In this document: positions 1-6,196 of the stretch, piece by piece | How positions within the stretch are numbered: position 1 is the first letter of the stretch | Layout: each line of letters opens with the position of its first letter | Source of the DNA: Bacteroidota bacterium | GTDB lineage: Bacteria > Bacteroidota > Bacteroidia > Flavobacteriales > Weeksellaceae | Direction of reading: 5' to 3' | Assembly: GCA_023411265.1 (NCBI GenBank) | Contig: JAEYOX010000021.1 | Coordinates: forward strand, 1-12,061 | Length of the DNA stretch: 12,061 nt | Notes under the pieces: generated by a model | Seen by the model: the letters and a program-made list of their open reading frames with translations, nothing else | Database searches by the model: none | Told to the model about the DNA's origin: nothing | Program-made: the position numbers and the translations under genes

Positions 1-354
1 CTTCAGTATAAAGATCCTTTGGCAATAGCTGCGCGAGAGCATCTTATTAATGTTAAAGGTTGGACAATAACAGGTGACGTTTTAGGCAACGAATGTGAAT
101 CGACACTTTCAGTTGCTGAAGCAAACCTCAACAATTTAATTTCAATCTATCCGGTTCCGGTATCGGAAAATTTACGGATTCAATCACCTGAAAAACTTAT
201 TAATGTTACAATAACGGATTTTTCTGGCAGAATTATGTATCAAGAAAAAGGTGATATCAAGACCATCCCTGTTTCAGATTTCAATAACGGAAGCTATATG
301 ATCAGCATAGAAACTGCCACGGGAACAATCACCAGGAAGTTCATTAAAAAGTAA
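1..354 (+). CDS. T9SS cargo protein, C-terminal part (5' truncated by window edge)
   Basis: The frame is open from base 1 to the TAA at 352-354, so this is the 3' end of a longer gene; the TTG at 19 is not a credible start. The last ~75 residues look like a type A T9SS C-terminal sorting domain: a YPVPVSENL-type opening strand, a VTITDFSGRIMY strand, an NGSYMISI strand and a final TRKFIKK tail. In this family the domain directs an exported protein through the outer-membrane T9SS translocon and is usually cleaved off. Before it, the segment AREHLINVKGWTITGD resembles the end of BspA-like leucine-rich-repeat surface proteins of Bacteroidota, so the missing part may be repeats; that is inference. 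The gldLMN genes in this window encode the matching export motor. The gene converges on the downstream regulator gene with 29 bp between stop codons. Confidence 0.85.
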   Translation, partial: LQYKDPLAIAAREHLINVKGWTITGDVLGNECESTLSVAEANLNNLISIYPVPVSENLRIQSPEKLINVTITDFSGRIMYQEKGDIKTIPVSDFNNGSYMISIETATGTITRKFIKK

Positions 355-383
355 ATAAGATTTTTACTTTCGAGCGACGCTTT

Positions 384-2090
384 TTAAAATCCAGCATTGA
401 TCATTTCAGAAAGTTTCTCATATCTCTCACCGAGTTTGTGCTTCAGTCTCTGACGGGACTTTTTCACTGCATCCTGCGTAATGCCTAACAATCTTGAGAT
501 TTCTATTTGACTAAATCCCAATTTTTGCAAGAGAATAACGCGCAGATTCGCCGGTGTAATTTCCGGATATTCCAAACTGAGGGTCGCATAAAATTCCGGA
601 TATTCTTTCTGGAACTGCCTGCGGAAAATCTGCCAATTCTCTTCTGTCATGAGATGAGACTCCAATAATTGGTGGAGTTTACCTTCTTTTTCCTCAAGAT
701 GAGACGAAGCTGAGCGTCGGATTGTTTCAATTTCCGAATTTAGTTGTTCAATATATTGGTTTTTACTTTTCAAATACTGAACCTGATCTTGAAGTGTTTG
801 ACGGGTTTCCATGAGCGTTCTTTCGAAATCAACTTTTTCTTTTTCGAGTGCCGTAATCATCCTGTCATATTGCAACCTACGTTGGGCTTCATTTTTTTTG
901 AGCCTCAGAAGATGCCATCCCAACAAAACAAATCCTAATCCCGCGATCGTCACAAAAATTATTAGCAAATTATTTCTGTGGGACAGTTTTTCATTAGCTT
1001 TCGTAATTTGTTGCTGATGCAGCGCTTTTTGCGTCATCAGATGGGTCTTGTTCAGAGTTTGTTCGCCATCCATCAACCGCAATGAGTCGTCGAGAATTTG
1101 AATCTCGCGGCGGATATCAGGTAGTTCCGAAAGACGATTTAAAGTTTGCAACAAATCCAGTTTTATCTCAGCAATCTCGCGCCTTGAATTCATGTAATAA
1201 GGTTTTGATCTGGAAATTGCCTCCGCCTCTTGAAGCAGGGCTGCCGCTTCATCCCTTTTCCCGGCTTTTATAAAGACTCTAACAAGAGCAATTTGCGCAA
1301 ACATCGTATTTTGCTGTGCACCAAGACGTTCAGAAATTCCAATATCTTTCTTTAATAAATGAACCGCGATGTTATAATTGCCCTGATCCTTCCGAATAAG
1401 CGCAATATTTCCCAGTGTTTTAGCATACCGAAGTTCGTCTTTTATCTGAAGAGCAGTGATACTGGCACTTGTGAAATATTTTTCGGCCTGACTGTACTTA
1501 CGGGCAAGGTAGTAATACTGTCCTATATTATCGAGAATTTCAGATAATTCCGAAGATTTGGGTTTGGCAAAATGCTGTGACTTTTTCAAAAAATTAACAG
1601 CTTCATCATAATCTCCAATCGTTCCCATATAGTATCCCACGATCTTGAATGACCAACTTGGAAAGAGCAGTTCATTTCCCGATATCTTCTCTGCTGCATT
1701 CATGACATTGAGGAAAAGTGGCATTGCACGAGTCATTTCTCTGTACCGATACAGATATTCCGCATAATTAAGTTCAGCCCAAATCATCAGCGCAGGGTCG
1801 TTTAACCTTGCAGCCGATTCTATAGAATTTTTGAAGTGAGACTCGCTTTTCGGGTTCTTACCGTCCAACACACGAAAGTAGGCTTGTGCTAAAAGTGATT
1901 CTGTAATGATCTTTGTATGCAAAGCAGTGTTCTGCAATTCTTTTTTTAAAATTACAGTATCGTTCAGATGACGCTTCTTATTCGTAATAATTTGCTCCAA
2001 ACCCTCTCTGGATTGTGAAGAAGAGTTCAGCCACTGAGAGGAAAAATGAGGGCCAAAAAACAGAAAAATAAAAAATATCAAATACCGCAT
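384..2090 (-). CDS. TPR-transmembrane-coiled-coil-HTH transcriptional regulator
   Basis: The 568-residue protein has a hydrophobic N-terminal signal (residues 1-18), helical TPR-like repeats at about 60-340 (clear units around 150-170, 185-210 and 225-250), one membrane helix at 374-395, a charged coiled coil at 398-475, and a C-terminal LuxR/sigma-region-4-like HTH at about 511-555 (ITPANLRVILLQKLGFS, then ISRLLGITQDAVKKSRQRLK). This is a common Bacteroidota architecture. The signal peptide and single helix imply TPRs in the periplasm and the HTH in the cytoplasm, making it a candidate one-component membrane regulator that senses a peptide or envelope state; ligand and targets are unknown. 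The start is the ATG at 2090, directly before the signal peptide. A weak promoter-like pair lies just upstream (TGATTTTG at 2105-2112 and a TTG 24 nt further), but would leave a very short leader. The long divergent spacer with tandem repeats is a plausible place for its operators. Confidence 0.85.
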   Translation of the reverse strand: MRYLIFFIFLFFGPHFSSQWLNSSSQSREGLEQIITNKKRHLNDTVILKKELQNTALHTKIITESLLAQAYFRVLDGKNPKSESHFKNSIESAARLNDPALMIWAELNYAEYLYRYREMTRAMPLFLNVMNAAEKISGNELLFPSWSFKIVGYYMGTIGDYDEAVNFLKKSQHFAKPKSSELSEILDNIGQYYYLARKYSQAEKYFTSASITALQIKDELRYAKTLGNIALIRKDQGNYNIAVHLLKKDIGISERLGAQQNTMFAQIALVRVFIKAGKRDEAAALLQEAEAISRSKPYYMNSRREIAEIKLDLLQTLNRLSELPDIRREIQILDDSLRLMDGEQTLNKTHLMTQKALHQQQITKANEKLSHRNNLLIIFVTIAGLGFVLLGWHLLRLKKNEAQRRLQYDRMITALEKEKVDFERTLMETRQTLQDQVQYLKSKNQYIEQLNSEIETIRRSASSHLEEKEGKLHQLLESHLMTEENWQIFRRQFQKEYPEFYATLSLEYPEITPANLRVILLQKLGFSQIEISRLLGITQDAVKKSRQRLKHKLGERYEKLSEMINAGF

Positions 2091-2276
2091 TCAATAACAT
2101 TAAGCAAAATCATCCATGAAGAAATAAGATTTTGGACAAATTAATAAAAAAAAGATCGCTTAACGCCGATTTCAGTCATAAATTCTTACTAGGAATACAT
2201 AATAATTTGGTTTTTAATACAATTTTTTTCGAAAGAAATCGAAATAACAATAAAAAATTAGAACAAAAATTGTATA

Positions 2277-2316
2277 CATACAATATTCTTAATCAGAAGG
2301 TTACATCATACAATAT
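2277..2316. repeat. Direct repeat CATACAATAT, two copies 30 bp apart
   Basis: Identical 10-mers lie at 2277-2286 and 2307-2316. The first copy overlaps an inverted repeat (ATTGTA 2269-2274, TACAAT 2279-2284), and the second overlaps the perfect palindrome CAATATATTG at 2311-2320. The 30-bp period is close to three helical turns, so both copies would face the same side of the DNA. This may be a protein-binding array, but in such AT-rich DNA chance similarity is a real alternative. Confidence 0.45.
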
Positions 2317-2317
2317 A

Positions 2318-2339
2318 TTGTCCCCTCTTTGTCCCCTCC
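2318..2339. promoter_or_regulatory. Tandem TTGTCCCCTC repeat (11-bp period), operator-like
   Basis: TTGTCCCCTC occurs at 2318-2327 and again at 2329-2338, identical over 10 bases with an 11-bp period (about one helical turn). It is a C-rich island in otherwise very AT-rich DNA. Such a pair suits a dimeric or tandem-binding HTH protein. The TTG of the first copy lies 20 bp upstream of TAATTTCA (2341-2348), a poor match to the Bacteroidota -7 element TAnnTTTG, so it could also contribute a -33 element. Binding by the adjacent TPR/HTH regulator is possible but unproven. Confidence 0.45.
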
Positions 2340-2370
2340 ATAATTTCAATTTAAGTTCATAATTATAATA

Positions 2371-2478
2371 CATTAGCAGTCTCAACGCAGGCATAAAAAT
2401 TAATAACCCTAAAAACACAAATGCTGAGATGGTCTGCAGAAGATCCTTGGAATAGATTCCGGGGATCTTTTATTTTTA
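2371..2478 (+). ncRNA. Candidate structured small RNA or leader/attenuator
   Basis: No protein gene precedes the terminator at 2440-2478, yet the sequence before it can fold. GCAG 2376-2379 pairs with CTGC 2434-2437, TCTCA 2380-2384 with TGAGA 2425-2429, and GCAT 2391-2394 with ATGC 2421-2424. The helices stack with a 6-nt bulge on the 5' side and a 4-nt bulge on the 3' side, around a 26-nt loop. The terminator hairpin starts three bases later. The 5' end is uncertain; TAATTTCA (2341-2348) or TATAAT (2364-2369) could mark a promoter. It could be a free ~100-nt sRNA, or a cis leader of the protease gene 120 bp downstream. No known riboswitch class was recognised. Confidence 0.4.
2440..2478 (+). 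terminator. Strong intrinsic terminator in the spacer
   Basis: Bases 2440-2452 (AAGATCCTTGGAA) pair without a mismatch with 2457-2469 (TTCCGGGGATCTT), giving 13 bp including two G-U pairs around a TAGA tetraloop, followed by TTATTTTT at 2470-2477. The T-rich side fits plus-strand transcription only. No plus-strand protein gene lies within 2 kb upstream apart from the T9SS cargo gene ending at 354. Confidence 0.8.
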
Positions 2479-2600
2479 CAAATAAACGTAAAAAAGGAAT
2501 AATAGTTATTAAAGAGCATTATCTGATCAAAAGTGAACAGTTGTGCCTAAATAATTATGAGTTTTCAAGTATGTTTCGTGGTTTTTTGTAACTTCCTTTC

Positions 2601-3935
2601 ATGAAAATGCTATTCCTTCTATTTATTTTATCTTTTTTCGTGGCTCGTTCCCAGGAACAGGGTTTTCGGTTTCAGCATAAGGTAAAAAAAGAAGTCATTC
2701 CTTTCCAGCTTATCAGCAATCTAATCTTCATTCCGATGACTGTGAACGGCGCAGAGCTCACTTTCATGCTGGACACGGGAGTTAGCGAAACGTTTCTTTT
2801 CAGTTTGGAAAATAAAGAAGTGGATTTTCATAATGTGGAAAAAATAAAATTTTACGGTTTGGGGGACAAGAGAGATATTGAAGGGTTAAAATCCATTAAC
2901 AATATAGTGCAGATCAGTAAAAACCTGAAAGATGACAACCATACCATTTTCCTGATTCTGGATGAGGATTTTAATATTTCCTCGCACGTAGGCATCCCTG
3001 CCAATGGAATCATCGGTTATCAGTTTTTCAAAAATTTTCCTGTAAAAATTGACTATATTAGCAAGAAGATCACTGTTTATTCTGGTTCTAATGTAAAGGA
3101 AACGAGACATTATGAAGAGTTGCCAATGACGATAGAACTCAATAAACCTTATATAATGGCAGGTGTACAGCAGATGAATGAAATAAGTGAATCAAAACTG
3201 CTGATAGATCTGGGAAACAGCGATTCGATATGGCTTTTTCCGAGTTTAATTCCGGGATTTCAATACAACCGTCCCAATATCGAGGATTTTTTAGGGAGAG
3301 GATTCAATGGGGATATTTACGGGAAACGCAGCCGGATTCACCGTTTTATCATTAAAGATTATATCTTCGAAAAGCCACTCATTGCAATGCCTGATTCCAT
3401 TCAGCACATTAAACTGGTAAAAGACAGAAAAGGATCTGCTGGTGCTGAAATACTGAAACGATTCACCCTGATTTTAAATTATCCAAAAAACAGAATTTAC
3501 CTTAGGAAAAACCGCCATTTCAAAGATCCTTTCCATATCAACATGAGTGGTATGGAGATCAAGCACGATGGTATGTTTTGGGACAAAGATCTTGTACAGA
3601 TCAAAACACCGGCTACCACCGACGGCGATCAAATACCCGTCACCAGCACAGTATTAGTTAACAGTGCTGTTCAATATAAGTTTATGCTGAAACCGGAATA
3701 CTCCGTATCGGGAGTGCGCAGGGATTCACCGGCACAAAAGGCAGGAATCCGGAAAGGAGACCGGTTCATACTGATTAACGGAAGAAAGGCAGGAGATATG
3801 AACCTTCAGGAAATTTACGATCTGATGATGTCCGAAGAAGGAAAAGAAATCAGCTTGGAAATGAAAAGAAATGAAATCAGTCTCCGCTTCAGGCTTATTC
3901 TGGAAGATCCAATACCTTACACTAATGAACAATGA
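2601..3935 (+). CDS. Secreted retropepsin-like aspartic protease with C-terminal PDZ domain
   Basis: The 444-residue protein has a signal peptide at about 1-18 (cut likely near ARSQ). A first retropepsin-like half follows, with the catalytic-type motif FMLDTGVSETF (DTG at 58-60) and a later GIIGYQFF segment (137-143) that matches the family's G-x-x-G-x-x-F landmark. The second half carries LLIDLGNSDSIWLF with DLG at 203-205 in place of DTG, and GAEILKRF at about 281-288. A PDZ domain spans about 365-432 (RRDSPAQKAGIRKGDRF). Related flavobacterial proteins are annotated as aspartyl protease/PDZ proteins of unknown substrate. It likely acts in the periplasm or outside the cell. Its stop overlaps the next start as ATGA, implying translational coupling. 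TATGTTTC at 2570-2577 is a weak -7-like candidate. Confidence 0.82.
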   Translation: MKMLFLLFILSFFVARSQEQGFRFQHKVKKEVIPFQLISNLIFIPMTVNGAELTFMLDTGVSETFLFSLENKEVDFHNVEKIKFYGLGDKRDIEGLKSINNIVQISKNLKDDNHTIFLILDEDFNISSHVGIPANGIIGYQFFKNFPVKIDYISKKITVYSGSNVKETRHYEELPMTIELNKPYIMAGVQQMNEISESKLLIDLGNSDSIWLFPSLIPGFQYNRPNIEDFLGRGFNGDIYGKRSRIHRFIIKDYIFEKPLIAMPDSIQHIKLVKDRKGSAGAEILKRFTLILNYPKNRIYLRKNRHFKDPFHINMSGMEIKHDGMFWDKDLVQIKTPATTDGDQIPVTSTVLVNSAVQYKFMLKPEYSVSGVRRDSPAQKAGIRKGDRFILINGRKAGDMNLQEIYDLMMSEEGKEISLEMKRNEISLRFRLILEDPIPYTNEQ

Positions 3936-4453
3936 AAACTGAAGAAACTACACTCGATAAAATGCGGCTGCGCCCGCGATTCAAAATGTACACCGAGCTT
4001 TCTGCAGAAGAATATTCTGAGAATATAAAGAAATTCCTCGAAAAAAATGCTGAGGAATTTTCAGGAAATGTGAACTCAGAAGTGACTCTTATCACGGTGA
4101 ACACCGAACAGGACCATTACTGGAAACCCAACCTCTCCCTGCGGACTGAAATGGAGGAGCAGAGAACCGTTATCCGTGGAATTTTCGGACCAAGTGCAGC
4201 AGTATGGACATTTTTCATGTTTCTGTATTTCCTGCTGGGAATTACATGGATGGTATTTGTTACGCTGTGGTTTGTGGGTGAACAAATCAATATTCAAGAT
4301 TACAAATGGGCACTTCCGGCCTCAATTGCTACAGTAGCATCAGGTTTAATAACCTATGCTGCCGTAAAAATCGGACAGAAAAAAGCAAAAAAAGAAATGG
4401 AAAAACTCCGGTCTTTTGCTATTCTTTCGACATTGCCTTTTGAAGAAAAATAG
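3932..4453 (+). CDS. Conserved-type protein with two membrane helices, function unknown
   Basis: The 173-residue protein has a soluble, charged N-terminal part (1-80), two membrane helices at about 87-115 and 127-147 separated by a short loop, and a Lys-rich cytoplasmic-type tail (149-160). There is no signal peptide and no catalytic motif I recognise. The stretch from YWKPNL through IRGIFGPSAAVWTFFMFLYF looks like a two-helix family seen in Bacteroidota that has no established role; this is recognition from memory. Its ATG overlaps the stop of the protease gene, so the two are probably translated together, and it may anchor or assist that protein. It ends 2 bp short of the stop of the opposing transpeptidase gene, leaving no space for a terminator outside coding sequence. 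Confidence 0.75.
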   Translation: MKTEETTLDKMRLRPRFKMYTELSAEEYSENIKKFLEKNAEEFSGNVNSEVTLITVNTEQDHYWKPNLSLRTEMEEQRTVIRGIFGPSAAVWTFFMFLYFLLGITWMVFVTLWFVGEQINIQDYKWALPASIATVASGLITYAAVKIGQKKAKKEMEKLRSFAILSTLPFEEK

Positions 4454-4455
4454 AA

Positions 4456-5424
4456 CTATGCGGCACGTTTTCCGTTGTTTGACTTTCTAAGACTCAGATA
4501 AGCCTGCCCGCGGATTCTCTCGCTGTTTTCCTGTTCTTTCAAAATTTTATCAAGATGCGGAACAAAAATTCCTTGCAGCTCTTCTATAGAAATATCGTTG
4601 GCAGCAGGGTCCTCAGCCAGTTTCAACCAGGGTTTGGTTTTGAAATCAGTTTGCCCGAAAACAATCACGGGAGTTCCTTTAGCTCTTTCCGTTTGTCCAT
4701 TATTTGTCAGAACCCAAGTATCAGCCCAGTTGTACAACCATTTCGCATCCTCTTCCAAAAGTCTCAGGCAGGAATGTGAAGCGTGAAAACCAGGCAGGTC
4801 GTACTGATGCCAGCCAATTCCTAAAGTATTATGAATATTAAAATTCCACCGGAGAATCCATTCAGAATTGGAAGTGGAAATAGCCACTTCTTTTTTCCAG
4901 TTGCTGAACATTAAGCCCGTTTTCGTAGGTGTAGATTTTTTTCCCAGACTTGATGGCCCCCATTTCAAAAGATTTCCGTTTTCATACACTGCAAACGCAT
5001 GAATTGTATACGAGAAAAACACCATTTTCTTCACCGATTCCAGTTGTTCCAAGCGTTTTGGAAAAGGGCTGTACTGCAAGAAATCGTTCTCAATTTTTTC
5101 CGGAATAACCAAAGTGTCTGCGCGCCATCGGTTTTTGTTATCGAGGCGGTTCAATGCCAAAATAATATAGCGTTCATCTTCAGGATACTGCTTCAGGAAT
5201 GCATTCATTACGGAATCTTTTTTATTGGCGGGAAATGTAAGTGTAGAAAACCGGATTCTTTCTTGGGCTCTCTTTATAGAATCCTGCAGGATGGAATCGC
5301 GTTTTTGTTTTTCTATATCCTGCTGTGTGTCTGAAGTAGTTGCAACCACCGGAGTTTCCTTACTGCACTGCACCGCACTGAAAGTGAAAATTCCAATGAC
5401 CAGGACTTTAAATAATTTATTCAT
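4456..5424 (-). CDS. L,D-transpeptidase (YkuD-family) lipoprotein
   Basis: The 322-residue product has a lipoprotein signal ending in SAVQC (Cys20 is the lipidation site), a charged Gln/Lys/Asp-rich linker (35-58), and a YkuD-like catalytic region. The region includes H206, then GFHASHSCLRL at 212-222, with Cys219 as the likely nucleophile and R221 as the conserved arginine. The usual SHGC is SHSC here, a form I also associate with Bacteroidota homologues. Such enzymes act on meso-DAP-containing peptidoglycan, making 3-3 crosslinks or attaching proteins. It probably works at a membrane facing the periplasm. A purine-rich AAAGGAAA lies shortly before the ATG. The gene follows the methyltransferase gene after 51 bp on the same strand and may share its transcript. 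Confidence 0.87.
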   Translation of the reverse strand: MNKLFKVLVIGIFTFSAVQCSKETPVVATTSDTQQDIEKQKRDSILQDSIKRAQERIRFSTLTFPANKKDSVMNAFLKQYPEDERYIILALNRLDNKNRWRADTLVIPEKIENDFLQYSPFPKRLEQLESVKKMVFFSYTIHAFAVYENGNLLKWGPSSLGKKSTPTKTGLMFSNWKKEVAISTSNSEWILRWNFNIHNTLGIGWHQYDLPGFHASHSCLRLLEEDAKWLYNWADTWVLTNNGQTERAKGTPVIVFGQTDFKTKPWLKLAEDPAANDISIEELQGIFVPHLDKILKEQENSERIRGQAYLSLRKSNNGKRAA

Positions 5425-5475
5425 GAATGTGTTTCCTTTAAAACAATCTTTCTCAATAATGATACCAAAAAACGG

Positions 5476-6156
5476 TCACCATTGGATTCCTCCGTACTGA
5501 GAATCGTCCAGGATTTTCTTTAAAATAGCTTCTCCGCTTTTTATGGAATTCACTGCCCATCGGATCTTTAGTTTCAAACGTTTTTCTTCGCTCAATAGAT
5601 AAATCAGTTCAGATGAAATCAGCTTCTGTTTCATTTCGTACATACAAATGGCAGCAGCTACCGAAACATTAAAACTTTTGGTAAAACCATACATTGGGAT
5701 TGCCAAAGTTTCGTCAGCTAAATCGAGAATATCCTCTGAAACTCCCTCCCACTCTGTCCCGAAAATGAGCGCAAGGGGTTCGGAAATGGTAAAATCCGGA
5801 AGCATTACTGTGTTTTTCTCCGGCGAAACGGCTACGATTTTATACCCTCTCTTTTTAATTTGTTTTATGGTTTCCATTGTAGGAGGCATTTTCTCCACTT
5901 CCACCCACGTTTCTGCACCTTTGGTAACCGTAAGATTAGGATCAAATACATTCTGTTTTTCCAGAGCAATTACTTTATGAAAACCACACGCTTCGGCACT
6001 CCGAATGATTGCTGCAGCATTCCGGAACTGATAAACATCTTCCAGAACCGGAAGAACAAAATCTGAACTTTGTCGCGAATAATGTTCAATTTTATCTGAC
6101 CTTGCTGCCGAGAGAAAAGGTTTCAGCTGATGGAAAACTTGCTCTAACTCATTCAT
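5476..6156 (-). CDS. trmH: TrmH-family (SpoU) tRNA 2'-O-methyltransferase
   Basis: At 226 residues this has the length and motif order of SPOUT-class 2'-O-methyltransferases. Motif 1 is LEDVYQFRNAAAIIRSAEACG (split: LEDVYQFRNAA 38-48, then IIRSAEACG 50-58), with N46 and R52. Motif 2 is LIFGTEWEGVS (130-140), with E136. Motif 3 is IPMYGFTKSFNVSVA (153-167), with S161 and N163. Motifs 2 and 3 form the trefoil-knot S-adenosylmethionine site. The short N-terminus and Lys/Arg-rich C-terminal helix (about 180-215) favour TrmH, which makes Gm18 in tRNA, over 23S rRNA enzymes such as RlmB, which carry an extra N-terminal domain. The substrate assignment is therefore likely but not certain. The start is 40 bp from the divergent asparaginase start. 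Confidence 0.86.
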   Translation of the reverse strand: MNELEQVFHQLKPFLSAARSDKIEHYSRQSSDFVLPVLEDVYQFRNAAAIIRSAEACGFHKVIALEKQNVFDPNLTVTKGAETWVEVEKMPPTMETIKQIKKRGYKIVAVSPEKNTVMLPDFTISEPLALIFGTEWEGVSEDILDLADETLAIPMYGFTKSFNVSVAAAICMYEMKQKLISSELIYLLSEEKRLKLKIRWAVNSIKSGEAILKKILDDSQYGGIQW

Positions 6157-6196
6157 GAATTTTAAAATCTTTACAAATTAACGTAATTTTACGCTT

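Larger units (their letters stand above)
2091..2600. other. 510-bp AT-rich spacer without a convincing protein gene
   Basis: This spacer separates the minus-strand TPR/HTH regulator from the plus-strand protease gene. No frame shows a good start and protein-like composition; the longest open frame (2132-2362, TTG start) is low-complexity and rich in Asn, Lys, Phe and Ile. It does hold a TTTCGAAA palindrome at 2227-2234, an ATTGTA/TACAAT inverted repeat at 2269-2284, two copies of CATACAATAT 30 bp apart, the palindrome CAATATATTG at 2311-2320, a tandem TTGTCCCCTC repeat, a base-paired segment at 2376-2437 and a strong terminator at 2440-2478. This density suggests a regulatory region and possibly a small RNA gene. 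Confidence 0.7.

Noticed and set aside
355..391. Possible terminator between the convergent cargo and regulator genes
   Set aside because: GATTTT/AAAATC and AGCG/CGCT pair only weakly and in separate pieces; no solid GC-rich stem next to a T-tract.
2132..2362. 76-residue open frame with TTG start in the spacer
   Set aside because: Low-complexity Asn/Lys/Ile/Phe-rich translation, a poor start codon, and it runs through the palindromes and the TTGTCCCCTC repeat; looks like chance in AT-rich DNA.
2364..2369. Perfect TATAAT box
   Set aside because: Bacteroidota housekeeping sigma factor recognises TAnnTTTG, not the E. coli -10 box, and TATAAT is common by chance here; noted only as a possible mark of the RNA 5' end.
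2421..2437. CTGAGA string resembling the TPP riboswitch core
   Set aside because: The other conserved TPP elements (the ACCTGATCTGG-type segment and the final GCGTAGGGA-type segment) are absent, and the string is better explained by pairing with TCTCA at 2380-2384.
6157..6196. Divergent promoter pair between the methyltransferase and asparaginase genes
   Set aside because: TAATTTTA and a reverse TAATTTG are only partial -7 matches, no TTG lies at a suitable distance, and leaders would be almost absent.
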